64,000 bases of DNA from Hysterangium stoloniferum (taxonomy: Eukaryota > Basidiomycota > Agaricomycetes > Hysterangiales > Hysterangiaceae): assembly GCA_015178975.1 (NCBI GenBank), contig WHVD01000179.1:1-64000 (forward strand), in the 5' to 3' direction. Every line of letters begins with the position of its first letter. Position 1 is the stretch's first letter. Of the stretch, positions 1 to 11,793 are shown piece by piece. Both the position numbers and the translations under genes were made by a program. The notes under the pieces are model-generated. The model was not told where the DNA came from and did not search any database. It saw only the letters and a program-made list of their open reading frames with translations.

Positions 1-2
1 CC

Positions 3-852
3 TTGTATCCAACTCACAAACCACTTCAATACCGATTAAACGAGAAAGATTGGACTTCGATTGAGTACGACGGCATCAAAGTTTATCGAATTCGAGATTC
101 CCTTGCAAACTCTGTATGGGAATACCATTTGGTGAACGTCAAAATGACCTGTATTGCTGCCCATAATTATAGTCCTATCTTGTCGAATGCGAAAATCTCT
201 TACTATATTCCGGGACGAAAAATTTGAAGAACTTGAAATGACGTCAGCACCCTTCGGGAGCTACCAAGATCTTATTACGAACCCACTGACCATAATGGGC
301 TCTCGAACCTTTGTGGCCCATTGGTTCGATAGTAAGCGTATTGATGTTATAATCTGTTTTTCGCCACGTTTTGACTTTAATCCAGTTTATCAAAAAAATG
401 GATTAAAATTAGAGGCGTGGATGGAGAAAGCTAGAGCCAGAAGTGCAAGGATCGGACGAGAATGCTCGTGGAGCTGGCCGGATGACCCTACGCCTCCCCT
501 TCCATATGCGTTGCGCGAAGGGTGGAATTTAGAAGAACAGGTAGATGCGGAGCTTTGGACATTTAATGATATGTGGGGAATGAGAGCTCCAAAGATTTTT
601 ACTCGTGGTGGCGGGCATCTTGCCATCATGAATCGAGCTCTCAGACGGGTATTTCAGATCCTCAACGGATCGAATAACGACACTATTACTGGCGATACTC
701 TGCTCACGGTTCAAGACGGAGACCCCAGATTGCGCACTCACGATCATAACCTCACGTCGTCTTCCCAATCAACATCTTCCGACTCTAACATTTCTTCCAA
801 CTTTTCTCCGCCCAGTAATGTTGCGACTCGACATGGAAGAAGAAAAGCCTGA
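3..852 (+). CDS. unknown protein, 5' end outside window
   Basis: I do not recognise this gene. The main open frame is 154-852 (232 codons, TGA stop). Its middle is rich in Trp, Arg and charged residues (WSWPDDPTPP; GGGHLAIMNRALRR), and its last 60 or so residues are a Ser/Asn-rich, probably disordered tail. No signal peptide, membrane segment or known motif is visible. A second open frame at 3-227 reads like protein (WTSIEYDGIKVYRIRD) and is probably an upstream exon. None of the GT/AG pairs I tried at 114-247 joins the two frames in phase, so there is either an unseen splice or a one-base indel. The ATG at 154 is therefore probably not the true start. Base composition is host-like, unlike the repeats that follow. 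Confidence 0.55.
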
Positions 853-1064
853 CTACGATTACTGAATCATTCATGTATTTTAGAATAAGTATTAAATTCT
901 CAGAAAGCGATTGAGTATAACTCAGTCAAAAGGAAGAGGGGATTTTGTGATGTATCTAGTATATATTCACGAATTTTCCCTTAATTTTCCAGAATTTATT
1001 TCAATTTATTTTATTCTATTTTATTTTATTTATTAATTCAAGAATTAGGCTATTTTCCTTTTAA

Positions 1065-1120
1065 CTTCGAATACTCAAAGCTTCGAATACTCAAAGCTTC
1101 GAATACTCAAAGCTTCGAAT
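1065..1120. repeat. 16-base tandem repeat, 3.5 copies
   Basis: The unit CTTCGAATACTCAAAG is repeated exactly at 1065-1080, 1081-1096 and 1097-1112, with a half unit to 1120. A second short direct repeat, GGTTCGGATCTTC, occurs twice near 1403-1428. Confidence 0.9.
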
Positions 1121-1251
1121 GACATCATATTATGTAATCGAAGCCTAGAGCGGTCGAAATATAAGTATAATAAAGCCGGGTTATCTGATTTCGAGAGACC
1201 GGGTTTTATTATATTATATTAGTACATATATGCGCATTATTATCGCGCGAT

Positions 1252-1267
1252 CACGTGACATCACGTG
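1252..1267. promoter_or_regulatory. paired CACGTG (E-box) motifs
   Basis: Two identical CACGTG palindromes sit ten bases apart inside TCACGTGACATCACGTGACG, followed by further ACGTCAC/CACGACGTG matches. CACGTG is the core bound by bHLH factors in fungi. They lie about 280 bases upstream of the TATAAAA at 1539, so an LTR or gene promoter is possible but not shown. Confidence 0.35.
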
Positions 1268-2275
1268 ACGACAACGTCACGACGTGTTTACAAATCGTCG
1301 CGAGTAGTTTTCGCAGCCGCCGGCCGCGTTTATTTCCGTTTCGGCGCCACGGCTTATTTTCCTTCCACCCTCGGCCATCTCGGGTTTATTCTCTGACTCG
1401 ACCGGTTCGGATCTTCGGTTCGGATCTTCGAGTCGGGTGATAGCTATGACATCATAGCGGAATTATAGAAACTTTTAGAAGCTTCTAATAATTTCCTAAT
1501 TAGTTATTTAGCTATTATTAAGCAATAATCTCTACATGTATAAAAGGAGGCCTAAATCACTGAATAAAGAACAACTACTTTACTACTATCAACAGCACCA
1601 GCTCAAAGCTTATCTAATCATCCTAAGGACAAAAATAGCCTTAGTCTGATATCTAACTGCAAGCACCTACACTTGCAGCATCTTGAACTCTTTCTCTTGA
1701 ACTTAGCTAATTCATCTAAGTTCCCTCAGCTTCCCGGAAAACCTTTAGGCTTACTAATCACTTAAGTAAATCTAAATTCTCATTACTGAAATCCCTGCCC
1801 GTTTAGGTTATTCAAGAGCCCATTTTAACAGCACAGTTAATCGATCTTTAAACAAACGCTTGGATATTCGACTCTCGGACAATCTCTCTATTTATAAATT
1901 ATTTAACAGCTTGTTAAATCTTTATAAATAGTAAACTAAAAGGCTACAAGAAAGCGAAGGCTTACGACAAGTTTCCGCCAACTTATTGCTCATACATTCA
2001 GCTCCCGAACCTTTATTCTCAAAGAGAACTTAACTTTCGTAGAGCACGTCACTACAAGTTCATCTGAATTTGTCAAGAGACCAAACAAATATTGACTTTA
2101 GTTGTTTAAGCTTAATAGCGCAGCTAATTAATCTATCAGTATTTAAATTACTGGACCTTTATTTGTTTATTTCTTGAATCCCTTGCCGTGTCAACGTTTG
2201 TTAATTATTTGAGAGAGTAAATAGCCGGATACCTTACACCTGGGAAAAATCACACTAAAAAATATGCCAACAAAA

Positions 2276-5030
2276 ACCTTATTTATGTGATGTATTAGAG
2301 ACCCAGGGTGTGACAAAAAATGGCAGTAGATAATGACATGGAAGCTCCACTTCTCTCCTTGTCACCAAGCAAAGCTCTTCTACCCTTGCATGACTGCAGC
2401 TCTTTATGATAATTTTTATCAATGGACTTGCCATGGATGAAGTGTCCACAGGGCCAGTTTTATTTTGGCTAAAAACCATATAGCCAAACTGCACTAGGCT
2501 ATTGCCATCAAATTAGTCCAACATAGCAAACAGTACAGTTTGTTAGGACCAGAAAACCTGCTGGGTCCCAATCCTACTCTATAAGTCTTTGTCTCTTTCA
2601 CAGTATGACCTGCCAACTAGGCCCCACCCAGGTATCACAGCTCCCTTAGATAATTGGAGATCATGTCCCAATCCATCCCCGAACCTGGTTGATGATTCAT
2701 TATGTCCCCTCTGTATATTCCTATTTCATCCCAGCTTTGTCCCTAGGATGGACATTCCTGTCTTGTTCCTTGTTTACCCATTTGGTCCTTCTTGTGTCCA
2801 ACTGGATTTGTAATGCAATAATCTTTAATTCTATATAGTCTCACCTATCTATGTACTTACAATCTGATCAGAAAATCAACTTAGCATCTAGTACCCTACT
2901 AGTTAGTTTTTGACTTTGTACTGATGTATTCTCAGAACCTGTAAGTTGTCCTGCTTGACCCTTCCCATCATTCTCAAGTTTTTTGGACTTCCTGCCTCGA
3001 TCACCTCTTACATTATGGATCCCACAGGTCATCTATTTCACCCTTGTCTTAAATAGAACACAACAATTATGTGATGGTGCAGCACATAACTTGAAGCCAA
3101 GTCCTACATGCTACCTGGAACCTCTGCAGGTTTTCCCTAGAACCCCTGCCCTACCTTGCACCAACTAATTATTACTTCACCACAGTATTACCCTGGTCAA
3201 AGTTGCTCAGTTCACCAACCTACAATGCTTCCCATGCTCCCACCCAAACCATCTACAGAAGGTATAATTTGACCTGTGAAATCACACTGGTACATATATG
3301 TATATATCCCCTCTCCTATTGATCCTGGGTGTGCTTTGGCTTATGTGGCAAACCAGGCATTATTATCATGTCTATTTTTCCAGCATTAATCTTCATAGAC
3401 AAGTGTTCGGGACTAAGTTTCCCAGGGCTCCTGACACAAATTACCAGGAAAGGTGTTGTGCTGAGAATGGGTAGGACTATCACATCAGCTGATGTGCTGC
3501 ACTGGTAGAGCCATTAGTTTCCTAATTGTAGACAGACAAAGACTTGGCATATTTTTAGACAAGAGGTTGGGACCGAGAATGATACCATTTAACTTGATAT
3601 TTAAACTGAAGTGCAGTTACATTACATTGCAGTATTTATACTAAGAGCAGGTATAGCTTCTACAAATTGGGAGACAAAAGATAGACTAAAAGCAAGAACA
3701 AAGACATGGACAAATAGGTCCACATAGTAGTGAGGCACAGAATATTGGGTCATTGGGGTTGTCTTATACTAGAGAAAAGAATTGTTGGAAGCAAGTCCTA
3801 TTTGGAAGATGAGGATTATCCTAAAGGAAATGTTGGTGACCAGTATGTTTTTGGCCTTAGGTTCTGAAACAGAGTAGCAAAAATGAATGTATTCTCAGAG
3901 GAGCCTTGTGTTCTGTAGCAAAGAGAAAATGACTGGGGAAAGCAACTGGAGTCAAAGTGGGAGAAGAAATGGTCAGGTCTTAGGCAGAGTCCAGGCATAG
4001 ATCTTAACCCCAATTGGGAACAATGCTATTACTTGCTATGCCCACCACCACAGATAGTTATACTTTTCCCAAAATGTTCTCATGTTCATTCGAAGAATGT
4101 GATGCAGTTCTCAAACATGATCAAATGCTAATTGAACCTGCCAAGGTAGCATACATGATTTTTTACATAACAATTGGTTGTTTCTCAATTATGTATAAGT
4201 GATCCTTCCATATAATCCAAGTGCATAAGGTGAAGTAATATACTCTATACTTTATTGTATTTTATATCAGCTCTTATACATTACCTTTTTTTTCACATAC
4301 TAAATAGAATGTATTTGTAGCCAATATATGGGCAATGGCATATTCTGAAAATGATAATATACTATTGGGATGCATCTCAGACAGGAAGTCAAAACATGAT
4401 GTTCAGTTACTTTAAGAATCATTGATTGGCAATGTGTTCAGGCAGAGGACATAAGGTCACTCTGTTTTGTTCAAAATCATTTGAAAAGTCTCCCTGATGG
4501 ATTATGTATCTGCCTCAAAGATGTATTGACTATGTAAGTCTAATACAGACCAAACGTGTATTGACTATTTAGTTCAATACGGTTGAGTGAAATAGCTATC
4601 TAAAGTAGAGTAGAGAGCTAAAACGAATGAGGAGAATCGACTGTTAAGTATGATTCTGAATGACTGCTCAAGTGTAGAAGAGAATAACAAGAGAGTCAAA
4701 TAACAGAGTAGCATGGATGTAGTCTGCATGGATTGAGATAAAGGTGGAGTTTCGACTGGTACAGTTCGAAACTCTGATTGCATAGATAGTTAAAGCCCAT
4801 CTGTGATGGTCGAGATGATACCCCAATCACAACTTACAGGATACTAACTTGTGTCTGGGTAAGTCATGGTTGCCGGGTAAAAAGTGTCTGAGTTCTAACT
4901 ATGGGTGCTAGAATACATAAGTCTGGCATGTATGCACCCACAAGAGTTGATGTACTGAATACATAGGTTGTTGAACTAATTATATGTGTATAATAAAATA
5001 GAGAGAAAGTAGAAATAATAATGGAAATAT
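2276..5030. other. decayed AT-rich repeat DNA, no gene
   Basis: Only short unrelated open frames are present, with no recognisable domain. It holds one degraded LTR copy near 2541-3170. The sequence just left of 5036 (about 4500-5035) may be the body of the 3' LTR of the dead Ty3/gypsy element that follows. CpG is scarce. Confidence 0.6.
2541..3170 (+). repeat. degraded LTR of the TGTTA...TAACA family
   Basis: It starts TGTTAGGACCAGAAAACCTG, like the LTRs at 32033 and 42475. It then shows the family's order of landmarks: a TATA-like TCTATATAGTC, an AATCTGATCAGAAAATCA segment, GAAGCCAAGTCCTAC, and CTGCAGGTTTTCCCTAGA near the end. The 3' end has decayed and no target duplication is clear, so the right edge is approximate. 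Confidence 0.6.
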
Positions 5031-5035
5031 AGTAT

Positions 5036-5087
5036 GAGCTCATCCAGACTATATTTCCTAAGTATATTTTGCCGTACCTCTCACAAC
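5036..5087 (-). repeat. left copy of G3 52-base direct repeat
   Basis: Nearly identical to 9572-9623 (CATCCAGACTATA, TTCCTAAGTATATTT and TCTCACAAC are shared). It is interpreted as the first bases of the 3' LTR of the minus-strand element. Confidence 0.65.
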
Positions 5088-5345
5088 CAACAGATGCTCC
5101 ATCAGGTTGACTAGGTCCACAGCTGAGTGGATTGGTGCATGCTCAGGAAGGACACAAGTGGAGTCAATGAGCAGGGACCGAAACATGGAGAGCTCAACCC
5201 ATTCAATAGCCTCTGCTAAACACAGCTGTTCCTTAGGGTCCTTGATGCATAAGTAAAGTGGACTCATGTGGTCCAACAGCGTGAGAGACCTGCTATACCT
5301 TTGAATATGCCCTGTAAGAAGGGGGTGCCGCAAGGTTGGCCCCAG

Positions 5346-7131
5346 TCACGTTAATGTGCGTCCCACAGTTAAAATGTCAGAGGGGTAGTTAATGGAAATG
5401 CACCTCCAACCTGTCTGTAAGAAATGAGCCAAGTCGGCTGTGTCCCGAGAGTGAGAGGGAGAAGGCAGCTGTGGCAGGGTGCTGCAAACAGGGTCGGCCG
5501 GGAAGGGGTCAATGGCAAGGGGCTCATCAGCTTGAACATCAGCCTTCCGCTTCCACTTCACCTTTTTGCTTAAGGGGGGAGGTTCCTCGAAGACATCCAT
5601 GACTGAGGGAGGTGCCTCGAGGACTTCCTCCATGACTGAGGGAGGTGCTGCGAGGACTTCCTGGATAGGGTGATAAACATCCTTCAATGTAATATTGGGT
5701 TGATGAATGGGGCTCCCCAGGGAAACACAGGGTGAGCAGGGAGAGACAGGTGGTGGACTCCATGCTGGCAGGGGAACAAGGGAAGTGTCCGACACCACAG
5801 GGAACAACGGTGTAGGGGTAGAGCAGGTGGTGACAAGGGGGTCAGGTGATGTGCGGGGGGTGGGGTTGGCCGCAGTGCTGGAGAGGGAGAGGGCTGGGGT
5901 GCGGGTGAGGGTGGTGGTATGAGGGGAGGTCCTGTGGAGGGGAGGGGTAACAGTATAGGGGGAAGAGAAGGTGGGTCAGGGGAGGGTTCAAGACTTCCTG
6001 GCAGCTCTGAAAAGGGTGTAAAGTGCTGCAGTGGGGGTGTGGAAGAAACGGGAAGAGGTGGAGAGAGGTGAGTGGAGCTGGACGGCATCACAGGGTCAGC
6101 TGGACGATACCCCCTCCAAACTCTGATGGAAGTTGGCAGTTTTAGTCATTGGTTAGGGTCACTCATGAAGAAATGAATGTTGTCAGGAAGTAAAAAACCT
6201 TCGTGGCAATCAGTGCCGAGGTACTTGTCATCGTTGGTGGGGTAGCACGATCAGTCATCCTCTGAATCAGATGAGCATTCGGTGGGCCCCATCTGGTAGG
6301 TTCATTCCTGAGGCCCACATTGGGAAGGAGGTCTGGGAGGTAGTGCAACTCCGTCCCCATGTCGCAATGCAATGCTTTGTAGTTTAATCCTCTGTACTCT
6401 GTCCCAATCGTAGAAGGTGACCCCGTCTTTTCCTTTCCTGCTTTTCTGTCCTACACTCCAAACACATGGCATGCCCCCATCACTGCAGTCTCTCTCAGAG
6501 AAATCCATCCATTTATGGCCCAGGGGGGGAGCGATGGTTGAAGGGTTGTTGTTTCCTTCCATTCTCCTCCATTCCTGCCGTGTCAGCTTTGAGGGAATAT
6601 GATCCCTAGCACCCATCTTTCGCTGTCCTTCTAAGTACTCCTCCCTCCTCTTCCTCTTGAGCATTTTTAATTCCTCCTGAACCTGTGTGGAGAAAGCCTC
6701 GGACTGTCGTTTCTTCCTGATCTCCTCCTCGGTGGAAGGGAAGATACTACGAGAGGGTGGAGGGGTTTCGCTCCATGTTCCCCAGGGAGCCCCCCAAGTA
6801 CCAGAGGACAGGGGCACAGCTTTTGGAACAGGGTCCATCTGTGTAGGGTATATGGATGAAGAGGCCTCCCCCAAGCACTTGACAATCTCTGTTCGAGGTG
6901 GTGGGGAAGGAGGAACTGTTGTCTGGGGTCAAGGTATCCTTTTAAAGTTGGGAAGTTGGGGGCTGGGGGGAAATATATATAGAGTGAAAGCAGTTTAGCT
7001 GTGAGCTTGCATTTCTTGTGCTTGTGCACCTGTTGATGGTTTTCCAATTCTAAGATCCATTGGTCGGCTAAAGGGCTATCTGACAATTCCCTGGGAACCA
7101 CGGGGTTGTCCCCTCCTAGGCAGCAAGACAT
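5346..7131 (-). pseudogene. unidentified proline-rich and charged ORF region of G3
   Basis: Minus-strand open frames at 7131-6667, 6874-6302, 6091-5684 and 5807-5346 (154, 190, 135 and 153 codons) follow one another downstream of the integrase end. The first part carries ELSDSPLADQWILELENHQ, which resembles the tail after Ty3/gypsy integrase. The second has a Lys/Glu-rich stretch (EEEIRKKRQSEAFSTQVQEE), then a Trp/Cys segment (MPCVWSVGQKSRKGKDG). The third and fourth are Pro/Ser-rich, with a repeated EAPPSVM motif and a basic KKVKWKRK patch. I recognise no domain and cannot say whether this was one protein joined by frameshifts. It is probably extra coding capacity carried by the retroelement. 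Confidence 0.4.
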
Positions 7132-7228
7132 TCCTCTCGGTAAGTATCACATTAACAAAATGGCCAGTGCATAGCTTGTTGAACTCTGAACTATCGAATT
7201 GTAGGTATGAGCCACCACCTGAGTCCAT

Positions 7229-7990
7229 TTAGACCATTCCTCTTTCAAAGAAGTATGCTCTGAGCATTTGCTCAACGATAGCATTGGCATTCTCCATTTG
7301 ACCATCAGTTTGAGGATGATGGAACAAGGATACAGTGAGGGTGCTTCTGTATACCTTGCAGACTTCTCTCCAAAACCTACAGGTCCATCTCTCGCTCCGT
7401 GGCTGAGTAATTACATTCTGCTTTCTTGAGCATGTGGCTCCAATAGGTGACGATGTGTTCGACAGTGACACTGGTGTCATCAAAATCTGAGGCCCAGGAA
7501 TCCGTCCAAGTGAATTCCGGCTCCTTGGTTTTATAACGAGTAATGAAAATGGGCACATCTCGAGATTGATAGAAGGCTGATATTGCTTGGGCATAGGGTT
7601 TAGTATCTTTTAGGTCCTTCAGTGTCATTTTCTGTATTTGTTGAAGACAAACATCCTAGCACGAAGTCCGAAGTGTCTGTGTATAGCCAATAAGGCATGC
7701 CACTTGTGGGGTGTCCGAGTAATGGAGCAGAGCTCAACACAACCTTGATGTCTTCAAAAGCTCAGGTGTGTTCAGAATCCCAAGTCCAACAGACTCCTTT
7801 CTTTAAGAGGTTGAAGAGCGGAGCAACCGTCCAGGAATAAAATGGTATGGAAGTGGAGAAGTACAGAACCATCCTGAGGAAATGTTGAAGATCTGCTATC
7901 TTGGAAGGCGTAGCTAGTTCTAGTATGGCAGCGAGCTTTTCTTGATGGGTTGAGAAACCGAGTCTAGACACCTTATGTCCTAGTAATAGA
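7229..7990 (-). pseudogene. G3 pol remnant: RT thumb, RNase H, integrase end
   Basis: From the right, the minus strand reads a connection segment (RLGFSTHQEKLAAILELATP; FLRMVLYFST), then an RNase H start (PYWLYTDTSDFVLG) in another frame. A third frame follows with TYWSHMLKKAECNYSATERE, and then the integrase C-terminal signature HHPQTDGQMENANAIVEQML. The catalytic DDE core and zinc finger are absent, so an internal deletion has fused RNase H to the integrase end. These motifs are typical of Ty3/gypsy pol. Confidence 0.8.
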
Positions 7991-8074
7991 ATCGAGTTAT
8001 ACCCAATGTAGCACTTGTAGAACCTGGTCTAAATGCTCTAAATGATTGTCCCATGTCTTAGGAGGATAACCCAA

Positions 8075-8690
8075 AACTTTAAAAGTTATTTGTCCACTAA
8101 AGTATATATATTTATATTGTTTGTTGTAGAATTAATATTTAATCAAATTCAGTTTATCAGGTGATACTCTGGAGAATAAGGAAATATTAATATTTATCTT
8201 GTATCTGACAAAGGTTAGTCAAACAAACATATATAGATTATCCTTTTGGGGATAAATTCCACAACATGGATTGGTTGGCCAGATAATTCTGGTTAACTTT
8301 CTAAACCAGATAAATTTGAACTATATGAACTATGTTTGAAAGTTTGCATAATATACAAGAGAATCCATCTTATCCCAAAGATTAAGTCATAACCCGAGTA
8401 ATTTTGGTTAACTATAATGTTTGTGGACATTTTAAAAGTCATGGAGATACTAGAGAATGTATTTTATCCCAAAGATTAGGTAACAACCCAAATAATCTTG
8501 TATAACCATGACATTTTTGCATATTTTAAGGGAGTGTACAAGTCTTAAAGATGAAGTTTTGGGTTAATGAAATATAAATCCCTAAAACATGTAGTCATAG
8601 CCAGGAGAAATAGTCTCACTTAAAAATATGAGGAGTTTTTCATAACATTTTGTGTATTCAATGAATTGTGACTATCCTCCTTAGAAAAGA
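8075..8690. repeat. AT-rich insertion in G3 reverse transcriptase
   Basis: About 600 bases interrupt the RT frame just after its catalytic IDD-like region and before a DNHLEHLDQVLQ-like stretch. The ends carry a short inverted match (TTAGGAGGATA on the left, complement of TATCCTCCTTAGA on the right). AACCCAAAACTT recurs in inverted order inside (about 8081 and 8565). Two similar roughly 75-base units (ATCCCAAAGATTA...) lie near 8370 and 8463. It has no coding capacity and could be a MITE-like element. No target duplication was confirmed. Confidence 0.45.
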
Positions 8691-8709
8691 TCATGATGTC
8701 CAATATAAA

Positions 8710-9258
8710 CTAGGCAGAATATCCATAAGTAAGGTGCAAGTACAGTTTGCATAACTCTCTGAAATATAGAGGTCCATTATTAAGGCCAAAGGGCATTCTC
8801 CTGAATTGCCACAGTCCTCGATGGGATCTGAAGGCAGTCTTCAGTTTGTCTTCTTCTAACATTTCAAGTTGGGTAAAGCCGGCTAATGCATCAAAGGAAG
8901 ATAGGATGTTGGATCCTGAAAGTGCTTGCATGATTTCAGACTGGCGTGGCAACACAAATTCATCACAAACTATTAAACTATTCAACTTCCTATAGTCAAT
9001 AACCACTCGCGGTTTCCCATTGCGATAGACAACAAAGGCTGGCGCCCCCCAAGGACTTTTGGACGGTTCAATTACTCCCTGTTGAAACCAAGTATCCATT
9101 TGTTCATCAATGACCTTCCTATTGGCTGGGGAAGTTGGAAACATTGACATCAAAATAGGTTGCACACCTTCTTTCAATGGAACATTGGCTTTGACATCTA
9201 CTTGTCCTAAATGCCCATCTGCTCCAAAGGCTTGGACATTCTTAGTCAATGACTCCAA
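8710..9258 (-). pseudogene. G3 reverse transcriptase, N-terminal two thirds
   Basis: This 182-codon minus frame shows Ty3/gypsy RT landmarks in order: VIEPSKSPWGAPAFVV, then GKPRVVIDYRKLNS, FDALAGFTQLEM, and KTAFRSHRGLWQFRRMPFGL. The frame stops just before the catalytic YIDD box. The bases beyond it still read FILDIMIFSK, a decayed YIDDIVIFS. The rest of the domain continues at 8075 after an insertion. Non-functional. Confidence 0.85.
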
Positions 9259-9523
9259 GTGAGAGGAGATGTGTAGGAATGTCAGGTCCTAAGTTAACCA
9301 ACTTATGTAGGTCCTCTGCATGAAATGTTTCCATGGTGGAAACCTCTGATGTTTTAGGGCCTACTGGGTTGAAATCGTCTGCGAGTTCCCATTCTGGGGG
9401 CTGTCTGGAAGGTCGAGGATTAAGGACACGCTCCTCTTCTATTCTTGATAGACTCTCTACGAGGTGAGCAATCTTGGTTGCTGTTGACTGCATCCATGCC
9501 TTCTCAGTTGAAGATCTAGGCAT
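9242..9523 (-). pseudogene. G3 pre-RT linker
   Basis: A 93-codon minus frame, rich in Glu/Pro, ends HKLVNLGPDIPTHLLSLGVID and overlaps the start of the RT frame by 17 bases in another frame. It resembles the spacer between Gag/protease and RT. Gag itself is missing to the right. Confidence 0.5.
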
Positions 9524-9571
9524 ATAAGCCCATTTGTTCGTGTCGTGAATTAATACAATGGTTAAACCCCT

Positions 9572-9623
9572 GAGCTCATCCAGACTATACTTCCTAAGTA
9601 TATTTCGCCATATGTCTCACAAC
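9572..9623 (-). repeat. right copy of G3 52-base direct repeat
   Basis: Pairs with 5036-5087. If it is the start of the 5' LTR, the remaining LTR and gag have been deleted, because pol sequence begins only about 50 bases to the left. Confidence 0.6.
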
Positions 9624-9639
9624 TGGCTTGCTTTATATC

Positions 9640-10640
9640 TGACTTCCATGAAGGCATATCATACCTTTTCATCTATAGAAATTGAGAGGCTAGTCAAAAA
9701 GAAATCACCCAACCACTATGCTAACCTGTCAAAGAGGTACCACACTTCCTGCCAACCTTCATTACAACTCATATGGCAAGGCCCAACCAGACAGCTTGTG
9801 GGTCTGCCCTCCATCCAATTTCCAAGCATCCAGCAATGGAACCCTCTGTGTCACAGACAAGGACAAATTGGAACTGTCTATTCAGTAGATATTGAATCCC
9901 CAAGGGATGGTCCACATATATCACTCCTTGTAATAAAAGTGTCCAACAGGTACCATTCCCCCAAGTTGGCCCATGAAGCCTGGTTTTATGAAGAGATGGA
10001 ACATCTTCAAGGTGTCTGCATTGCACACTGCTATGGCCTTTTCCAAGTTGAATTGACTGAAGAATACGAGGTTCCCAATTGGTGTAGAACTTCTGAAGAG
10101 ATCACGGAGGAAGCTGATGAGGAAAAAAGGTGTTCTTTGAGAGGCACAGTTTGGTCACAAGAAAGGGCTATATATATTGCTAAAGTCAAGGAGGATGCTC
10201 CACATTCAGCTTCAAACAAGGTCATTGACACCTTTGGATATTGGGAAGACTGAGTGAAGGAGGAACTCTCATTTTACACCCCAGATCCTGCTGCCCATCT
10301 CACTTTTGTTCACAAACACTATCTGATATCTGTCCTTGTGCTTTAATGGCTAAGTGAACATATTCCCATTGGCATTCCACTTGAAGGAATGAGATGCATT
10401 TTAGCCTGACATTATGTTTACAATCCTATCCCACTCAGGCAGGATATCCATGATCTTCATCATGACTTAGGCAGGTTAGGTATTGAGGCCGTAGATGTCC
10501 ACTGGCATAATATTCTTGAAGCATCTGGCACTTCAGAGAAACTAGTCTGTCTCTACCACAACTGTACACATACCTGGCATTTAATTGATCTCGGCCTTGC
10601 AAAAAGACAGAGAAGCTTCTGGAGTGGATAGCATCATCCT
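9640..10640 (+). pseudogene. kinase-like protein pseudogene
   Basis: The plus strand reads a kinase N-lobe-like segment (GQIGTVYSVD...LLVIKV, then LAHEAWFYEEMEHLQGVCIA and HCYGLF) in the frame 9558-10253. It continues past stops at about 10251 and 10343 with PIGIPLEGM. It ends with a catalytic-loop-like block (DLHHDLGRLGIEAVDVHWHN) and WHLIDLGLAK, an Asp-containing activation-segment start. The EAWFYEEM.LQG...YG pattern is common in small kinase-like proteins of mushrooms. In-frame stops and loss of the N-terminus make it a pseudogene. Its first bases overlap the G3 terminal repeat, so the true left edge is uncertain. Confidence 0.7.
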
Positions 10641-11793
10641 CTCATTCTCTTCTGAAAATAATTTTTTGAACTTAGTGGGACTGTGATTGGTTGGGATTGA
10701 ATGTATGTCAATTATGATATAAGTTGTTTGGAGAAAAGACAAGCTGTTTTATATATTGAATACCATTTCTACAACACTGTAAATTTCAGTTTCACATCAT
10801 GTACCACATGAGCTTAGATTCCGAGAAAATGAAGAAGCATTTAGCCAAATTTCAGTGTTGCCAGCTACAGTCATTGTTCCGAAACCTCCTGAAAAGTGTA
10901 TTGTAACAACACCATTATTCACATGCTCCTTCCATGACTGCCACAACTTGAAGACTTCGATTTCGAACTTGTGCTCTCTGTTTTAACAGCTGAACACTGT
11001 TACTGCACAGATATACATATATTAATTTGCTGTGATAACTTTTTTTTTTGGTATCAAAATCTTCAGAGAAATAATACCATAACTCCTTCATGGACTCAGT
11101 GGCACAAACAATGAAATATACAACATAGAAGTTTCTGTTGGTTATGAATTATGACCTTGGTGTTAGATTTAGGATGATTGTGAGACTGAGTTGAGACCTG
11201 CATCCATTTCTACAAATTTCCATGTGCTGCTATTAGCTGATTTATCCATTTCTGTCTGTATTTTTCCTACTAATTCTCACTTTTCTGCTCTGTATGCATC
11301 CAATGTAGCCTCATTTTGAGGTTGCAGAACTGGTAGTATCATTTGTTCAAAGTGGATATTCATTGGACTGATACACTAGGCAAGGAACATATACTTGCAG
11401 GCAAGTCCAGTTTGTGTAAATGTTGGACAGCTCTATCTAGTAAAACCACTGTCTTTGATTTCCATGGAATAAAAAACCTCATCTTGTGAGAATGATCCTG
11501 TTAAAAACTAAACTACATTCAGTAAATACTACATTTCTTATAAAATAAACCCTTACCTGACTTTCAAATTGTTCAATCTGGCTTTCTGCATCTTCAAATA
11601 GTAATCTGTTTGCCCTATGTTGAGCTTCATGTTCTGCCTTGCAGAGTGTTCATTGTTTGAAACCAAGTCCAACACGAAGATGTGACCATATGTAATCTAG
11701 TTCAACATCCTGCTTTAAAATTCTAATAATATAGTGTATTCATTGCTTCTGTAAGGGTGACTCCCTAGTTCATACAAACCAGCACATGAGGGC
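10641..11793. other. non-coding AT-rich DNA
   Basis: No gene or clear repeat is seen. A T10 run lies at about 11040. The Tc1 remnant on the right is cut off abruptly at about 11790. Confidence 0.6.

Larger units (their letters stand above)
853..2275. other. non-coding, repeat and LTR-like DNA
   Basis: No convincing gene. The first 200 bases are AT-rich. A tandem repeat lies at 1065-1120, two CACGTG boxes at 1252-1267, and a TATA-like TATAAAA at 1539-1545 followed by AATAAAG. The long AT-rich tract to about 2236 ends in CCTTACA and looks like part of an LTR or retroelement leader. I could not find matching ends or a target duplication. Confidence 0.45.
5036..9623 (-). mobile_element. dead Ty3/gypsy element (G3), minus strand
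   Basis: Minus-strand fragments in order from the right are a pre-RT linker (9523-9242), reverse transcriptase (9258-8650), the rest of RT/RNase H (8075-7377), an integrase end (about 7370-7230), and then a long unidentified reading region to about 5058. A 52-base direct repeat (GAGCTCATCCAGACTAT...) occurs at 5036-5087 and 9572-9623. Read on the minus strand it begins TGTGAGA, so it may be the start of both LTRs, with the right LTR mostly deleted. Gag and the DDE core of integrase are missing. Many stops and frame changes make it non-functional. Confidence 0.75.

Noticed and set aside
5684..6091. Proline-rich 135-codon frame as a separate gene
   Set aside because: It continues neighbouring frames of the retroelement's unidentified region and has no independent signals.
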